Shown here piece by piece: positions 36,679-46,073 of a stretch of 64,000 bases of DNA. The notes beneath the pieces are model-generated. The model made no database searches. It saw nothing but the letters and a program-made list of their open reading frames with translations, and had not been told where the DNA came from. How positions within the stretch are numbered: the stretch's first letter is position 1; every line of letters begins with the position of its first letter. The DNA is from Bacteroidaceae bacterium (GTDB lineage: Bacteria > Bacteroidota > Bacteroidia > Bacteroidales > Bacteroidaceae). The stretch lies in assembly GCA_024398715.1 (NCBI GenBank), contig JAKSIP010000004.1, positions 1 through 64,000 on the forward strand, read 5' to 3'. The position numbers were made by a program, and so were the translations under genes.

Positions 36679-37901
36679 CTTTTTTCCAGTTTGTCAATCT
36701 CTTTCTGCAGTTTTTCCGGAAGATCCCCAACGCATCTGTTGCATTTCATTTCCAGCGTGTACATACGTCCGATACAGTAATTTGAATGCCTGCAGCCGCT
36801 GCATGTAACTGTACCGTCTTTAATTTTATTTACAAAATCGGTGTCGTGTACCAGAGCACGCGCCATCTGCAACGCAACGAAACCATCGTTCAGAACCTGT
36901 TCCATATTGTCTTTCGATGTCATACCTCCTACATATATCAGCGGTATGTCCAGTTCCTGTTTGAATCTTCTGGCTCTTTCAAGGAAAAAAGCATCTTTAT
37001 AGGGAACTGTAGGAATAATCATTCTGCCACACAGACGCAACATGAGCTTGAGCCACCAGAAGTGTTTCATATCCATGTAATGGGCCAAAGTCCTGATTGG
37101 CATTGAACCGCGCATTACTTCCATTGGGGCTTTGCTTACGAAACCGGAAGACAGAACCAGGGCGTGGACTTTCAGACGTTCAAGCTCTTTTGCCACAAGC
37201 AGACATTCATCTTCCTGCATTCCTCTGCGGAAACCGTCTGTCATATTCATCTTGACAATGACTCCCATATCGTCTTTGGCACATTCCATAACCTTGTTGA
37301 TGACAAGACGCATGAAACGCATTCTGTTGTCAAGTGAACCTCCGAACTCATCGTGACGGTGATTGGTGTACGGAGAAAGGAACTGGCTTATCAGGTATCC
37401 GTGTCCGGCATGTATTTCCACACAGTCGAAACCTGCTTTTCTTGCAAGCAGAACGGCATTCCCATAGTCTTCAACTATCTGAATGATTTCTTCTTTTCTG
37501 AGTTTGCGTACAAAAGTGGGCGAGTACAGATTGAAACCGCCGCTGGCACCCACAGGTTTGCAACCGCATGTTGCGCGGTGCGTCATGTTGCCGCAGTGCC
37601 CAAGCTGTATTGACGCTTTGGCACCCTGGGCATGGATGGCATCGGTAATATCTTTGAGAGCGGGAACAATTTCTTCTCTCATCCACAGCTGGTTGGCAAA
37701 AGACAAACCGCTCTGGCATACCGATGCGTATGCAAGCGTGGTCATGCCAACACCGCCGCGGCTGACAGCGACATGGTAATCTTTCAGCATTTGCGATGGG
37801 GAATTGTTGAAAGCCATGTTTTCGAATGCGGCAGATCTGATAACCCTGTTCCTTAATGTTACCGGGCCAATCCGGCATGGTGTGAAAATTATTGAATCCA
37901 T
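36669..37901 (-). CDS. NADH:flavin oxidoreductase, old yellow enzyme family
   Basis: The FMN-binding TIM barrel begins FTPCRIGPVTLRNRVIRSA and includes the active-site region EIHAGHGYLISQFLSPYTNHR and YVGGMTS. Near the C-terminus CSGCRHSNYCIGRMYTLEMK-CNRC resembles the Fe-S cysteine motif of 2,4-dienoyl-CoA reductases. The protein ends at 410 residues, so the C-terminal FAD/NAD domain of those enzymes is absent. The ATG at 37901 is favoured because the family normally starts just before the FTP-IG motif; 37931 is possible. It is the first gene of the OYE-SDR-SDR-folP operon. Confidence 0.85.
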   Translation of the reverse strand: MDSIIFTPCRIGPVTLRNRVIRSAAFENMAFNNSPSQMLKDYHVAVSRGGVGMTTLAYASVCQSGLSFANQLWMREEIVPALKDITDAIHAQGAKASIQLGHCGNMTHRATCGCKPVGASGGFNLYSPTFVRKLRKEEIIQIVEDYGNAVLLARKAGFDCVEIHAGHGYLISQFLSPYTNHRHDEFGGSLDNRMRFMRLVINKVMECAKDDMGVIVKMNMTDGFRRGMQEDECLLVAKELERLKVHALVLSSGFVSKAPMEVMRGSMPIRTLAHYMDMKHFWWLKLMLRLCGRMIIPTVPYKDAFFLERARRFKQELDIPLIYVGGMTSKDNMEQVLNDGFVALQMARALVHDTDFVNKIKDGTVTCSGCRHSNYCIGRMYTLEMKCNRCVGDLPEKLQKEIDKLEKRWE

Positions 37902-37947
37902 AATTGGTATGCAGTCTGTTTTTTGAAACAATGAGTTTTAAACGGTG

Positions 37948-37955
37948 CAAAATTA
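37948..37955 (-). promoter_or_regulatory. -7 element of the OYE-SDR-SDR-folP operon
   Basis: TAATTTTG on the minus strand lies 46 bp before the chosen ATG. It is back to back with the tolC-like gene's TACCTTTG at 37989-37996. Confidence 0.45.
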
Positions 37956-37988
37956 GTTATTTCCACCTTAATATTGAAATATTATGAC

Positions 37989-37996
37989 TACCTTTG
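37989..37996 (+). promoter_or_regulatory. -7 element of the efflux operon
   Basis: TACCTTTG lies 16 bp before the ATG of the TolC-like gene. The upstream element is not clear. Confidence 0.5.
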
Positions 37997-38012
37997 TTGA
38001 AAGTTTTGAAAA

Positions 38013-39284
38013 ATGTGTAAAAAAACAATTTTTGCCGTTTTACTCGGTCTTGTCTGTTGCCCTGTCTTTCCTTTAACGCTGAATGAGTGCTACTCTTTGG
38101 CAAAAGAGAATTATCCGGCAATAAAACAGTATGACCTTATAAGTAAAAGCCGTAATTTTTCTTTTGCTGCCGCATCGGAGGGCTGGATTCCGAAAATTAC
38201 AGTGGAAGGCTCTGTTTCTTACATGTCCAATGTTCCTACTTTGCCGCAGGGATTGGTAAACTCCTTGGGTACCGGCGTTACATATCAGGGAATGAACCAG
38301 TTCCAATATCTTCTTACTGCCGATATTACACAGACTCTGTTTGACGGTGGTGTTTCCCAGTCAAAAAAGCAGCAGGCCCGTTTGCGCCAGGAGGAACTTG
38401 TCAAAGAGGCTGATGTGCAGTTTTATGCCTTGAACAATCAGATTAACGAGCTCTATTTTGCCCTGCTTCTTTTGGAAGAACAGCTTAATCTGAATACTGA
38501 ATTGGTGACTTTGCTGCAGGAAAATGTTGACAGGGTAAGGCTGATGCTGGATGAAGGCGTGGTTATGCCTTCCGATGTCAACGCCATCGAAGCGGAAGTG
38601 CTCATAGCCAAGCAGGGAAGGGTACAGGTGGAATCTTCCTTGAAAGCCTATAAAAGCATGCTTGAGATGATAATAGGTAAAGAGGTGACAGAACTTGAGG
38701 TCCCCCAGATGCCTTTGCAGGCAAGCGGAGTGAATAACAGACCTGAGTTGGACCTGTTTGACCTGCGTATTCAGAGTGCAGAAACGGCCAATGACCTTGC
38801 ACAAAGCATTTCAGCACCAAAGATTGCTCTTTTTGCCAAGGCTTTTTACGGAAATGTGGGGCTGGATCTGTTTGATAACATGATAAACCGTGGCATGAAA
38901 TTCAATTATTTTGGCGGAGTAAGTGTGAAGTGGAATGTTGATAATATATTCCGCAAGAATGGAGCAAGGAAAGGCATGCTGATTGAAAAAGAGGGAATAG
39001 AACTTGAAAAGGAACTCTTTCTTTTCAACAGCAGTATGTTGTCTATGGAGCAGCAGAATCTGATTGACAGCAAACGTCTGCTTCTTGAACAGGATATGGA
39101 AATTATCAAATTGCGCAAAGAAGTGCGCCTGTCCAGTGAGAAAAAACTTGAAAACGGTGTGGCCGATATCTCTGAACTCATACAGTGTATTGCTCAGGAA
39201 AACAGTGCGCGGACATCGGCTGCCCAGCATAGAATAGAATTGGTGAAACATTTGTATGAACTGAAAGCAATCAATAATAACTGA
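38013..39284 (+). CDS. TolC-family outer membrane efflux protein
   Basis: The 423-residue protein has a signal peptide (about 1-20) and begins LTLNECYSLAKENYPAIKQYDL, the usual OEP start. Long amphipathic helices with internal repeat symmetry follow, which form the trimeric outer-membrane channel and periplasmic tunnel. It is the first gene of a five-gene efflux operon with a fusion protein, a double ATPase and two permeases. The fusion protein begins 11 bases after its stop. Confidence 0.88.
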   Translation: MCKKTIFAVLLGLVCCPVFPLTLNECYSLAKENYPAIKQYDLISKSRNFSFAAASEGWIPKITVEGSVSYMSNVPTLPQGLVNSLGTGVTYQGMNQFQYLLTADITQTLFDGGVSQSKKQQARLRQEELVKEADVQFYALNNQINELYFALLLLEEQLNLNTELVTLLQENVDRVRLMLDEGVVMPSDVNAIEAEVLIAKQGRVQVESSLKAYKSMLEMIIGKEVTELEVPQMPLQASGVNNRPELDLFDLRIQSAETANDLAQSISAPKIALFAKAFYGNVGLDLFDNMINRGMKFNYFGGVSVKWNVDNIFRKNGARKGMLIEKEGIELEKELFLFNSSMLSMEQQNLIDSKRLLLEQDMEIIKLRKEVRLSSEKKLENGVADISELIQCIAQENSARTSAAQHRIELVKHLYELKAINNN

Positions 39285-39295
39285 ATGTCAGCACT

Positions 39296-40186
39296 ATGAA
39301 GACAAATCATATTTTTCTTGTTGTCCCGGCTTTGCTTTTTACCGTTTCCTGCAATGATAACGGAGCCGGAACAGCATCCGGTTTTTTTGAGGCGGAAGAG
39401 GTTACAGTTTCAAGCGAGGCCGACGGCCGTCTGCTCAAATTCAACATATCCCAGGGCGATGTGATAAACGTAGGACAGAGTGTTGGTGCCGTTGATTCCA
39501 CCGCCTTGTTCCTGAACCGTCTGCAATTGATTAAAAGCGGACAGTCCGTACAGAGTAACAGACCGGACGTTGAACTTCAGATAAAAGCGCTTGAAGCCCA
39601 ACTGGCTTATCAGGAATCAGAGCAGCAGCGTATCAGAAGACTTGTGGAAGCATCGGCTGTACCTGCAAAGCAACTTGACGATATCAAAGCGTCAATCAAT
39701 ATGCTCAAACACCAGATAAACGCTCAGAAAAGTGTGTTGGAGGGTTCTGTGGGCAGTATCGATGCACAAAGTTCGGCAATTGATATCCAGATAGCATTAT
39801 TGGATGACAGAATATCAAAGTGCCGTTTGACGGCTCCGGTTGGAGGTACGGTTCTCACTACGTACGTTCATCAGGGAGAGTTTACATCTACCGGACGTCC
39901 GTTGTATAAAGTGGCGAATCTTGACGAAATGTCTCTGAGAGCATATATCACTTCTGACCAGTTGGCAGGTATCAGACTTGGTCAGGCAGTTGCAGTGAAA
40001 GCTGTTTTCGGTCATGAGCAGCGTGACTATACGGGGAAAGTGACTTGGATTTCATCGAAAAGCGAGTTCACTCCCAAGAATATACCTACCGATAGCGAAC
40101 GTGCCGATATGGTGTATGCAATCAAGATTGCCGTTCAGAATGATGGTTTTATAAAGATAGGTACATTCGGTCAGGTCAAGTTCTGA
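39296..40186 (+). CDS. HlyD-type membrane fusion lipoprotein (YbhG-like)
   Basis: The 296-residue protein has a lipobox (FTVSC, Cys19), so it is a lipid-anchored periplasmic adaptor. A biotinyl-lipoyl-like half (EVTVSSEADGRLLKFNISQGD) is followed by a coiled-coil hairpin (about 85-165). The second lipoyl half (CRLTAPVGGTVLTTYVHQGEF) and a beta barrel come next. It bridges the permeases and the TolC-like channel. The layout matches E. coli ybhG-ybhFSR. Confidence 0.87.
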   Translation: MKTNHIFLVVPALLFTVSCNDNGAGTASGFFEAEEVTVSSEADGRLLKFNISQGDVINVGQSVGAVDSTALFLNRLQLIKSGQSVQSNRPDVELQIKALEAQLAYQESEQQRIRRLVEASAVPAKQLDDIKASINMLKHQINAQKSVLEGSVGSIDAQSSAIDIQIALLDDRISKCRLTAPVGGTVLTTYVHQGEFTSTGRPLYKVANLDEMSLRAYITSDQLAGIRLGQAVAVKAVFGHEQRDYTGKVTWISSKSEFTPKNIPTDSERADMVYAIKIAVQNDGFIKIGTFGQVKF

Positions 40187-40190
40187 TGCG

Positions 40191-41645
40191 GTGGAGAATT
40201 CTGTTGTAATAGAAAATGTAAGCAAATCGTTCGGGCATGTGAAGGCTTTGTCCGATGTGTCTCTGAACATCAGACAGGCAGAAATGTTTGCCGTAATGGG
40301 TGCCGACGGCAGCGGCCGTACCACTCTGTTCAGACTGATGACATCACTTTCCGTACCCGATTCAGGCTCCATCTCGATTTGTGGTTTTGATACCGTTACT
40401 GAGTATGCTCAGGTAAGAAACTGTATTGGCTATATGCCGGGACGGTTCTCACTATATGGTGATCTGAGCGTTGAGGAAAATCTGAATTTTTTTGCTGCGC
40501 TGTTCGATGTTGATCCCAAAGACAACAGGTATCTGATAAATGAAATATATTCCCAGATAGAACCTTTCAAAGACAGAAAGGCGGCAAAACTTTCCGGAGG
40601 AATGAAACAGAAGCTTGCTTTGTGCTGTGCTCTTATTCACGCACCTAAGGTTTTGTTTCTGGATGAGCCTACTACGGGTATTGACCCGGTGTCGCGAAAG
40701 GAATTGTGGCAGATGCTTAAAAAATTGTCCCAACGCGGCATAACCGTTGTTGCTTCCACTCCATACCTGGACGAGGTCCGCATGTGTTCCCGTGCAGCTC
40801 TTCTTGAAGGTGGGGTTGTTACCCGGGTGGACAGCGCATCTGTAATTGCTGATATGTTTGAAGGCCGTCTTGAGCATCGTGACGCTCCGGCTATCATGCA
40901 GCGCGAGACTGTTATTGATGTTTGCAGCCTTACAAAGCAGTTTGGAGATTTCACGGCAGTTGACAACATATCCTTTTCTGTCCATCGCGGGGAAATATTC
41001 GGTTTCCTTGGAGCTAATGGAGCAGGAAAAACCACAGCCATGCGTATTCTGTGCGGCCTTAGCCGTCCTACCGGCGGATATGGTACAATCATGGGATACG
41101 ATATGAACAACGATTGTGAACTGATAAAACAGCATATTGGCTATATGAGCCAGAAATTTGCTCTGTACAACGATCTTACAGTAATCGAAAATATGCAGCT
41201 GTTTGCCGGAATCTATCGTGTTCCCAAGGAAGAAATAGACAAACGTTGTCTTTCCCTTTTGGAACAGATGCATTTTCTTGACAAGAAGGACAGAATGGTA
41301 GGGACTCTGCCTTTAGGCTGGAAACAGCGTCTGGCTTTTGCTACAGCACTGGTTCATAATCCGCAGGTTGTCTTTCTTGATGAACCTACGGGAGGCGTTG
41401 ACCCGATTGCACGCCGTGATTTTTGGGAAATAATCTACAGGCAGGCAGCTGAAAAGGGAACCACTTTTTTTGTGACAACACACTATATGGACGAGGCCGA
41501 ATATTGTGACAGAATCTCAATAATGGTTGACGGACGCATTGAAGCAATGGACACGCCGTCCAATCTGTGTAAGAAATATTCTGCGGCAAGCATTGATGTC
41601 GTTTTCCATCAGCTGGCCCGCAAGGCACAAAGACAGGAAATATGA
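40191..41645 (+). CDS. ABC exporter ATPase with two fused nucleotide-binding domains (YbhF-like)
   Basis: The 484-residue protein has two ATPase domains. Domain 1 has GADGSGRTT in place of the usual Walker A lysine, with LSGGMKQKLAL, LFLDEPTTGID and no switch histidine (VASTPYLDE). Domain 2 has a canonical GANGAGKTT, a degenerate signature LPLGWKQRLAF, VFLDEPTGGVD and TTHYMDE. The signature and switch changes also occur in YbhF; the K-to-R change I note separately. The start is GTG at 40191, four bases after the fusion protein's stop; the nearby ATG is out of frame. Its stop overlaps the next start. Confidence 0.88.
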   Translation: MENSVVIENVSKSFGHVKALSDVSLNIRQAEMFAVMGADGSGRTTLFRLMTSLSVPDSGSISICGFDTVTEYAQVRNCIGYMPGRFSLYGDLSVEENLNFFAALFDVDPKDNRYLINEIYSQIEPFKDRKAAKLSGGMKQKLALCCALIHAPKVLFLDEPTTGIDPVSRKELWQMLKKLSQRGITVVASTPYLDEVRMCSRAALLEGGVVTRVDSASVIADMFEGRLEHRDAPAIMQRETVIDVCSLTKQFGDFTAVDNISFSVHRGEIFGFLGANGAGKTTAMRILCGLSRPTGGYGTIMGYDMNNDCELIKQHIGYMSQKFALYNDLTVIENMQLFAGIYRVPKEEIDKRCLSLLEQMHFLDKKDRMVGTLPLGWKQRLAFATALVHNPQVVFLDEPTGGVDPIARRDFWEIIYRQAAEKGTTFFVTTHYMDEAEYCDRISIMVDGRIEAMDTPSNLCKKYSAASIDVVFHQLARKAQRQEI

Positions 41646-42721
41646 AAAAACTGCTCAGAGCACTTACGTACAAGGAATTTCTGCATATTCTGCGCGATGT
41701 GCGCACTATTATGCTGATAATTGCCATGCCTATGGTTCTGATTTTCCTGCTGGGTTTTGCCATGTCAACGGACTTGCGCAACATAAATGTGGCATGGATG
41801 TCCGATACTCAGAATGATGCAGTGCGCCGTCTGGTTGAACGCATAGACAACAGCGATTATTTTACTGTTACTGAACGTGTACAGAGTATGGACCGGGTAA
41901 TGTCACTGTCACAGTCCGGAAAGATTGATGCCGCTATACGTTTTGATGAAACCCGTGGAATCCAGATTATCATTGATGCAACCAATCCCAACGTTGGAGC
42001 TACCGCCGGTATATATCTCAAGAGTATAATTGAAGATCATTTTGACAGCGAGAAAGCAGGCTCCGGTTCCCAGGCTGCGGCCGTGCCTGTTGTGCGTATG
42101 CTCTATAATCCCGGAATGCAGAGCAGTTTCAATTTTATTCCCGGCATATTGGGCCTTATCCTGATAATAATATGTTCAATGATGACAGGGGTCTCCATTG
42201 TCAGAGAGAAAGAGGTTGGCACAATGGAGGTGCTGCTGGCATCGCCCGTAAAACCGATGCATATCATGCTGGCAAAATCTGTCCCGTACTTCTGTCTGTC
42301 CTGTATAGATATGGCGCTGATACTTGTGCTGGCACGTTTTGTGATGCATGTACCTATGAGCGGCAATCTGCTGCTGATTATTGCGGTATCGCTGCTCTAT
42401 ACCGTTCTGTCTCTGGCGGTAGGACTGTTTTTCTCTATAGTGACCCGAAATCAGATTACATCTTTGCTGATTTCTGTAATTGTTCTGCTGATACCTACAA
42501 TGATGCTGTCTGACATGATGTTCCCGTTACAGAGTATGGCACCTGTCTTTCAGTGGGTATCCTGTATTATTCCAGGAAGATGGTACGTTGAAGCTATGAG
42601 AAAACTGATGATAGAAGGTCTTTCATTCAGTTATGTATGGAAAGATTTTGCGATTTTGGCCGCAATGACCATTTCTGTAATAGGAATTTCCATAAGAAAA
42701 TTCAAAACAAGATTGCAATAG
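41642..42721 (+). CDS. ABC-2 type permease (YbhS-like)
   Basis: The 359-residue inner-membrane protein has an N-terminal helix (about 20-42), a large periplasmic loop (about 45-170) and five further helices with the ABC-2 motif VREKEVGTMEVLLASPVKP. It is translationally coupled to the ATPase (ATGA overlap) and probably pairs with the next permease to form the heterodimeric channel. The substrate may be drugs or lipids; it cannot be told from sequence. Confidence 0.88.
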   Translation: MKKLLRALTYKEFLHILRDVRTIMLIIAMPMVLIFLLGFAMSTDLRNINVAWMSDTQNDAVRRLVERIDNSDYFTVTERVQSMDRVMSLSQSGKIDAAIRFDETRGIQIIIDATNPNVGATAGIYLKSIIEDHFDSEKAGSGSQAAAVPVVRMLYNPGMQSSFNFIPGILGLILIIICSMMTGVSIVREKEVGTMEVLLASPVKPMHIMLAKSVPYFCLSCIDMALILVLARFVMHVPMSGNLLLIIAVSLLYTVLSLAVGLFFSIVTRNQITSLLISVIVLLIPTMMLSDMMFPLQSMAPVFQWVSCIIPGRWYVEAMRKLMIEGLSFSYVWKDFAILAAMTISVIGISIRKFKTRLQ

Positions 42722-42724
42722 CAT

Positions 42725-43861
42725 ATGTTCAAGTTCCTGTTCATAAAAGAAATGAAACAGTTCTGGCGCAATCCGGCACTGCCCGTTATGGCTGTTGCAT
42801 TTCCTCTGGTGGTTATTCTTGTTCTGCCTTTCCTGGCGACTATGGATGTACGCAATGTCGGAGTCAGTGTTGTTGATTCGGACAATACTCCAACCAGCAT
42901 ACGGCTGACCGGGAAAATTGCCGGATCGGGTTATTTCCATCTTGCCGACAGCAAAACCACTTATTCTCAGGCAATGTCCCAGATTGAACATGGCATTGCA
43001 GATGTCATTATCAGTATCCCATGCGGTTTTGAAGAAAAACTCATTACAGGTCAGGGCGTGGACCTGATGATTTCTGCCAATTCGACCAATGTTACCAAAG
43101 GTTCGCTGGCCAGCAGCCACATAGGGTCCATTATACAGGATTTTGCTGAGGAAATACTTGAAGAAAGAGGCCTGCTCCAAATGCAGCAGTTGCAGCAGTC
43201 TATGAGCGGGGACAATAATGTTTACAGCAATATTGCAGTGCTTAATCTGTTCAATCCTTCTATGGATTACAGAACATTCATGCTACCGGCATATATGGCT
43301 TTGCTGATAATTGTATTGTGCAGTGTGTTCCCTGCATTGGCTATTGTAACCGAGCGTGAACAGGGTACTTTGGAACAGATAAATGTAACTCCGCTTACCA
43401 GAACTTCTTTTATTCTGGCCAAACTTGTTCCTTATATTCTGGTGGGTGTTGTGGCGGAGTCCATTGCATTTGCCGCCGCATATCTGGCCTACGGTTTTGT
43501 ACCGCAGGGAAGTTTCCTTGTATTGTATGCCGCCACAATTCTGATGGCTGCTGCTATGTCTGCCCTGGGATTGCTGATTTCCAATTTTTCAAATACGTTC
43601 CAGCAGGCGGGTTACATGTTTTTCTTTGTAATATTGACTGCCTTGCTTATGGGTGGACTGTTTACTCCTGTATCGTCTATGCCTGATTGGGCAAAATCCG
43701 TATCGTATGCAATGCCTACAACCTATTATATGGATATAATGCGCGGGGTCTATCTGAAAGGGAGCGGATTCGCGCATACCTGGTCCCAGTTTGTCTGGCT
43801 CGCAGGGTTTACACTGCTTTTTTCTGTGGCATCGGTTCTAACATATAAAAAACGTATCTGA
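42725..43861 (+). CDS. ABC-2 type permease (YbhR-like)
   Basis: The 378-residue partner of the preceding permease has the same layout: one N-terminal helix, a periplasmic domain, five C-terminal helices, and TEREQGTLEQINVTPLT as the ABC-2 motif. It starts three bases after the first permease. It is the last gene of the efflux operon, and murF starts two bases later, so murF may be read from the same transcript. Confidence 0.88.
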   Translation: MFKFLFIKEMKQFWRNPALPVMAVAFPLVVILVLPFLATMDVRNVGVSVVDSDNTPTSIRLTGKIAGSGYFHLADSKTTYSQAMSQIEHGIADVIISIPCGFEEKLITGQGVDLMISANSTNVTKGSLASSHIGSIIQDFAEEILEERGLLQMQQLQQSMSGDNNVYSNIAVLNLFNPSMDYRTFMLPAYMALLIIVLCSVFPALAIVTEREQGTLEQINVTPLTRTSFILAKLVPYILVGVVAESIAFAAAYLAYGFVPQGSFLVLYAATILMAAAMSALGLLISNFSNTFQQAGYMFFFVILTALLMGGLFTPVSSMPDWAKSVSYAMPTTYYMDIMRGVYLKGSGFAHTWSQFVWLAGFTLLFSVASVLTYKKRI

Positions 43862-43863
43862 TT

Positions 43864-45174
43864 ATGTCTGTTGAAGAATTGTATAAATTGTACAGAGAGT
43901 GCGGTTGTTCGGTAACTACAGATAGCAGAAACTGTCCGCCGGGATCAATGTTTTTTGCACTCAGGGGAGAAAAATTCGACGGTAACGCCTATGCGGCTTC
44001 CGCATTGGACAATGGGTGCTCATATGCGGTTGTTGACAATCCGTCTGTTGCTGCCGGTCCCGGATTCATTACTGTGGACAATGCACTTGCAGCAATGCAG
44101 AGTCTGGCACGCTGTCACAGATTGCATTTGGGGACGCCTGTGCTTGGAATTACCGGAACCAACGGCAAAACAACCACCAAGGAACTGATTGCCGCCGTTC
44201 TTGGAAAGAAATTCAATCTGTTGGCTACAAAAGGAAATCTTAACAACGCGATAGGGGTGCCCCAGACTGTTCTCTCTTTGAGAGATGAACATGATTTTGC
44301 GGTTGTGGAGATGGGAGCCAGCCATCCGGGTGATATTGATGAACTGGTTAATGTGTCGTGTCCCGATTATGGTATTATAACCAATGTCGGTAGAGCACAC
44401 CTGCAGGGATTCGGCTCATTTGAAGGAGTAAAGAAAACCAAAGGGGAACTGTATGGATTCCTCAAGAAAAAAGAGAATCATAAAGTCTTTGTATTATCTG
44501 ATTCGGCAGATCTGATGCAGATGAGCGCAGGTATGAACCGTATTCTGTATGGCCGGAATGAAGGCATTGTTACAGGACGCCTGTCGTGTTCAAATACGGC
44601 ATATCTTGAATTTGAATGGGAATCAAAGGAATACGGAACAGGAGTACATTCAGTAAAGACCAATCTGGTAGGAGCCTATAATCTGGACAATGTTCTTGCC
44701 GCTGTTGCTATAGGATTGCATTTCGGTGTACCTGCTGCCGATATAGACAATGCCGTTCTGGGTTATGTCCCTTCAAACAACCGTTCACAATTCTTCAAGA
44801 CTGCCGCAAATTCATTGATAATAGATGCATATAATGCCAATCCTACAAGCATGAAAGCTTCTCTGGCTAATTTCAGCGCACTTGATTTGCCGCATAAGAT
44901 GGTGATTCTTGGTGCAATGAGAGAACTTGGAGAATACTCCGTTCAGGAACATGTCCGTGTACTGCATCAGCTTGAAGGTATGAACCTGGAAAAAGTATGG
45001 CTTGTTGGTCAGGAGTTTGATGCTGTCAGGGACAGTGCTTCTCCCTCTTTCAGATTTTTTGAAAATACGGCATGTGTAATTCAGGAGTTGGAGAAATCTG
45101 CACTTCAAGGTTATTCAGTTCTGTTGAAAGGATCCAACAGCAATAATCTGGCCCAACTGAAAGATTTTTTATAG
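43864..45174 (+). CDS. murF: UDP-MurNAc-tripeptide--D-Ala-D-Ala ligase
   Basis: MurF adds D-Ala-D-Ala to the cytoplasmic peptidoglycan precursor. TDSRNCPPGSMFFALRG lies in the N-terminal substrate domain. The ATP loop GITGTNGKTTTKELI (near 97-111) and the central ligase motif EMGASHPGDI follow, with IIDAYNANPTSM in the C-terminal domain. The length of 436 residues is normal. It has no promoter of its own that I can see. Confidence 0.95.
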   Translation: MSVEELYKLYRECGCSVTTDSRNCPPGSMFFALRGEKFDGNAYAASALDNGCSYAVVDNPSVAAGPGFITVDNALAAMQSLARCHRLHLGTPVLGITGTNGKTTTKELIAAVLGKKFNLLATKGNLNNAIGVPQTVLSLRDEHDFAVVEMGASHPGDIDELVNVSCPDYGIITNVGRAHLQGFGSFEGVKKTKGELYGFLKKKENHKVFVLSDSADLMQMSAGMNRILYGRNEGIVTGRLSCSNTAYLEFEWESKEYGTGVHSVKTNLVGAYNLDNVLAAVAIGLHFGVPAADIDNAVLGYVPSNNRSQFFKTAANSLIIDAYNANPTSMKASLANFSALDLPHKMVILGAMRELGEYSVQEHVRVLHQLEGMNLEKVWLVGQEFDAVRDSASPSFRFFENTACVIQELEKSALQGYSVLLKGSNSNNLAQLKDFL

Positions 45175-45217
45175 AAAATTATTACATTTGCCAATTCAAA
45201 CGTAACAGAAAACGTTT

Positions 45218-46000
45218 ATGTGGGATACGCTGCTGAAAATTAGTATAAAGGATGCACTTGATATAATCTGCATTGCAATCCTGATGTTCAATTTCTATAA
45301 ACTTATGCTTAGAAGCGGTTCTTTGAACAAGTTTATAGGAATAGCGTTCTTCTTCATTATCTGGGTGGTGGTTACCCAGATTTTTGACATGCCTATGCTT
45401 TCCTCCGTGCTGAACAAACTGGTTGAGGTAGGCGTTGTTGCTCTGATTATTATCTTTGCTGAGGATATCAGAGGCTTTCTTGGCAAAGTGGGTGACAGGA
45501 CACGTGAAAGTTCCCGCTTTTTCAGCTGGTTTGTTTCTTCCAGGAAAAATTCGAATGTTGCCAAACCGGAATATGTGAATATTGTGGAATCCTGCGCGTC
45601 ATTGAGCAAAAATAAAGTAGGCGCTCTGATAATAATAGAGCAGTCTATGGACATTACACCTTATATCAATATTCTGAGTGTTATTGATGCTGTTCCCAAC
45701 CAGTCTTTGATAGAGAATATTTTCTTTAAGAATTCACCTCTTCACGATGGCGCTCTGATTGTACGTGACAATCGTCTTTATGCAGCAGGCTGTTTTGTCA
45801 AAAACCCTTCAATCAGCGAGTCTCTGCCTAAACATTTCGGCTCAAGACACCGTGCTGCCATGGGTTTGTGCGAACAGACCGATGCTGTAGTCATAGTGGT
45901 TTCGGAAGAAACCGGGCGCATGTCCATTTTCCATAACTCCAGTTATAACCTGAATCTGACAAAAGGTGTTATGATGGAGTACATAAAAAATATTGAATAG
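45218..46000 (+). CDS. cdaA: diadenylate cyclase, CdaA type
   Basis: CdaA makes the second messenger c-di-AMP from two ATP. Three membrane helices occupy the first 85 residues. The DAC domain (about 120-250) carries the DGA motif in SPLHDGALIVRDN and the RHR motif in GSRHRAAMG. At 260 residues it is a typical CdaA. Its usual Firmicutes partners are absent here. A 21-bp inverted repeat directly follows the stop codon. Confidence 0.93.
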   Translation: MWDTLLKISIKDALDIICIAILMFNFYKLMLRSGSLNKFIGIAFFFIIWVVVTQIFDMPMLSSVLNKLVEVGVVALIIIFAEDIRGFLGKVGDRTRESSRFFSWFVSSRKNSNVAKPEYVNIVESCASLSKNKVGALIIIEQSMDITPYINILSVIDAVPNQSLIENIFFKNSPLHDGALIVRDNRLYAAGCFVKNPSISESLPKHFGSRHRAAMGLCEQTDAVVIVVSEETGRMSIFHNSSYNLNLTKGVMMEYIKNIE

Positions 46001-46002
46001 TG

Positions 46003-46023
46003 CCATATTTGCACAAAATATGG
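46003..46023. repeat. inverted repeat between cdaA and groES
   Basis: CCATATTT and AAATATGG are perfect 8-bp arms around GCACA. There is no T-run after it, so it is either a weak terminator of cdaA or an operator for groES. Confidence 0.5.
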
Positions 46024-46056
46024 TGTCAAATTGTCAGTTTTTGTTCAAATTCTTCT

Positions 46057-46073
46057 TTGGCACATTTTTAGCA
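46057..46073 (+). promoter_or_regulatory. sigma-54-like -24/-12 sequence upstream of groES
   Basis: TTGGCAC, four bases beyond the next position, then TAGCA fits the -24/-12 layout of sigma-54 promoters with one mismatch in the -12 box (TAGCA for TTGCA). No TAnnTTTG element and no CIRCE operator are present in this gap. The groES ATG lies 69 bp downstream. Confidence 0.4.
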
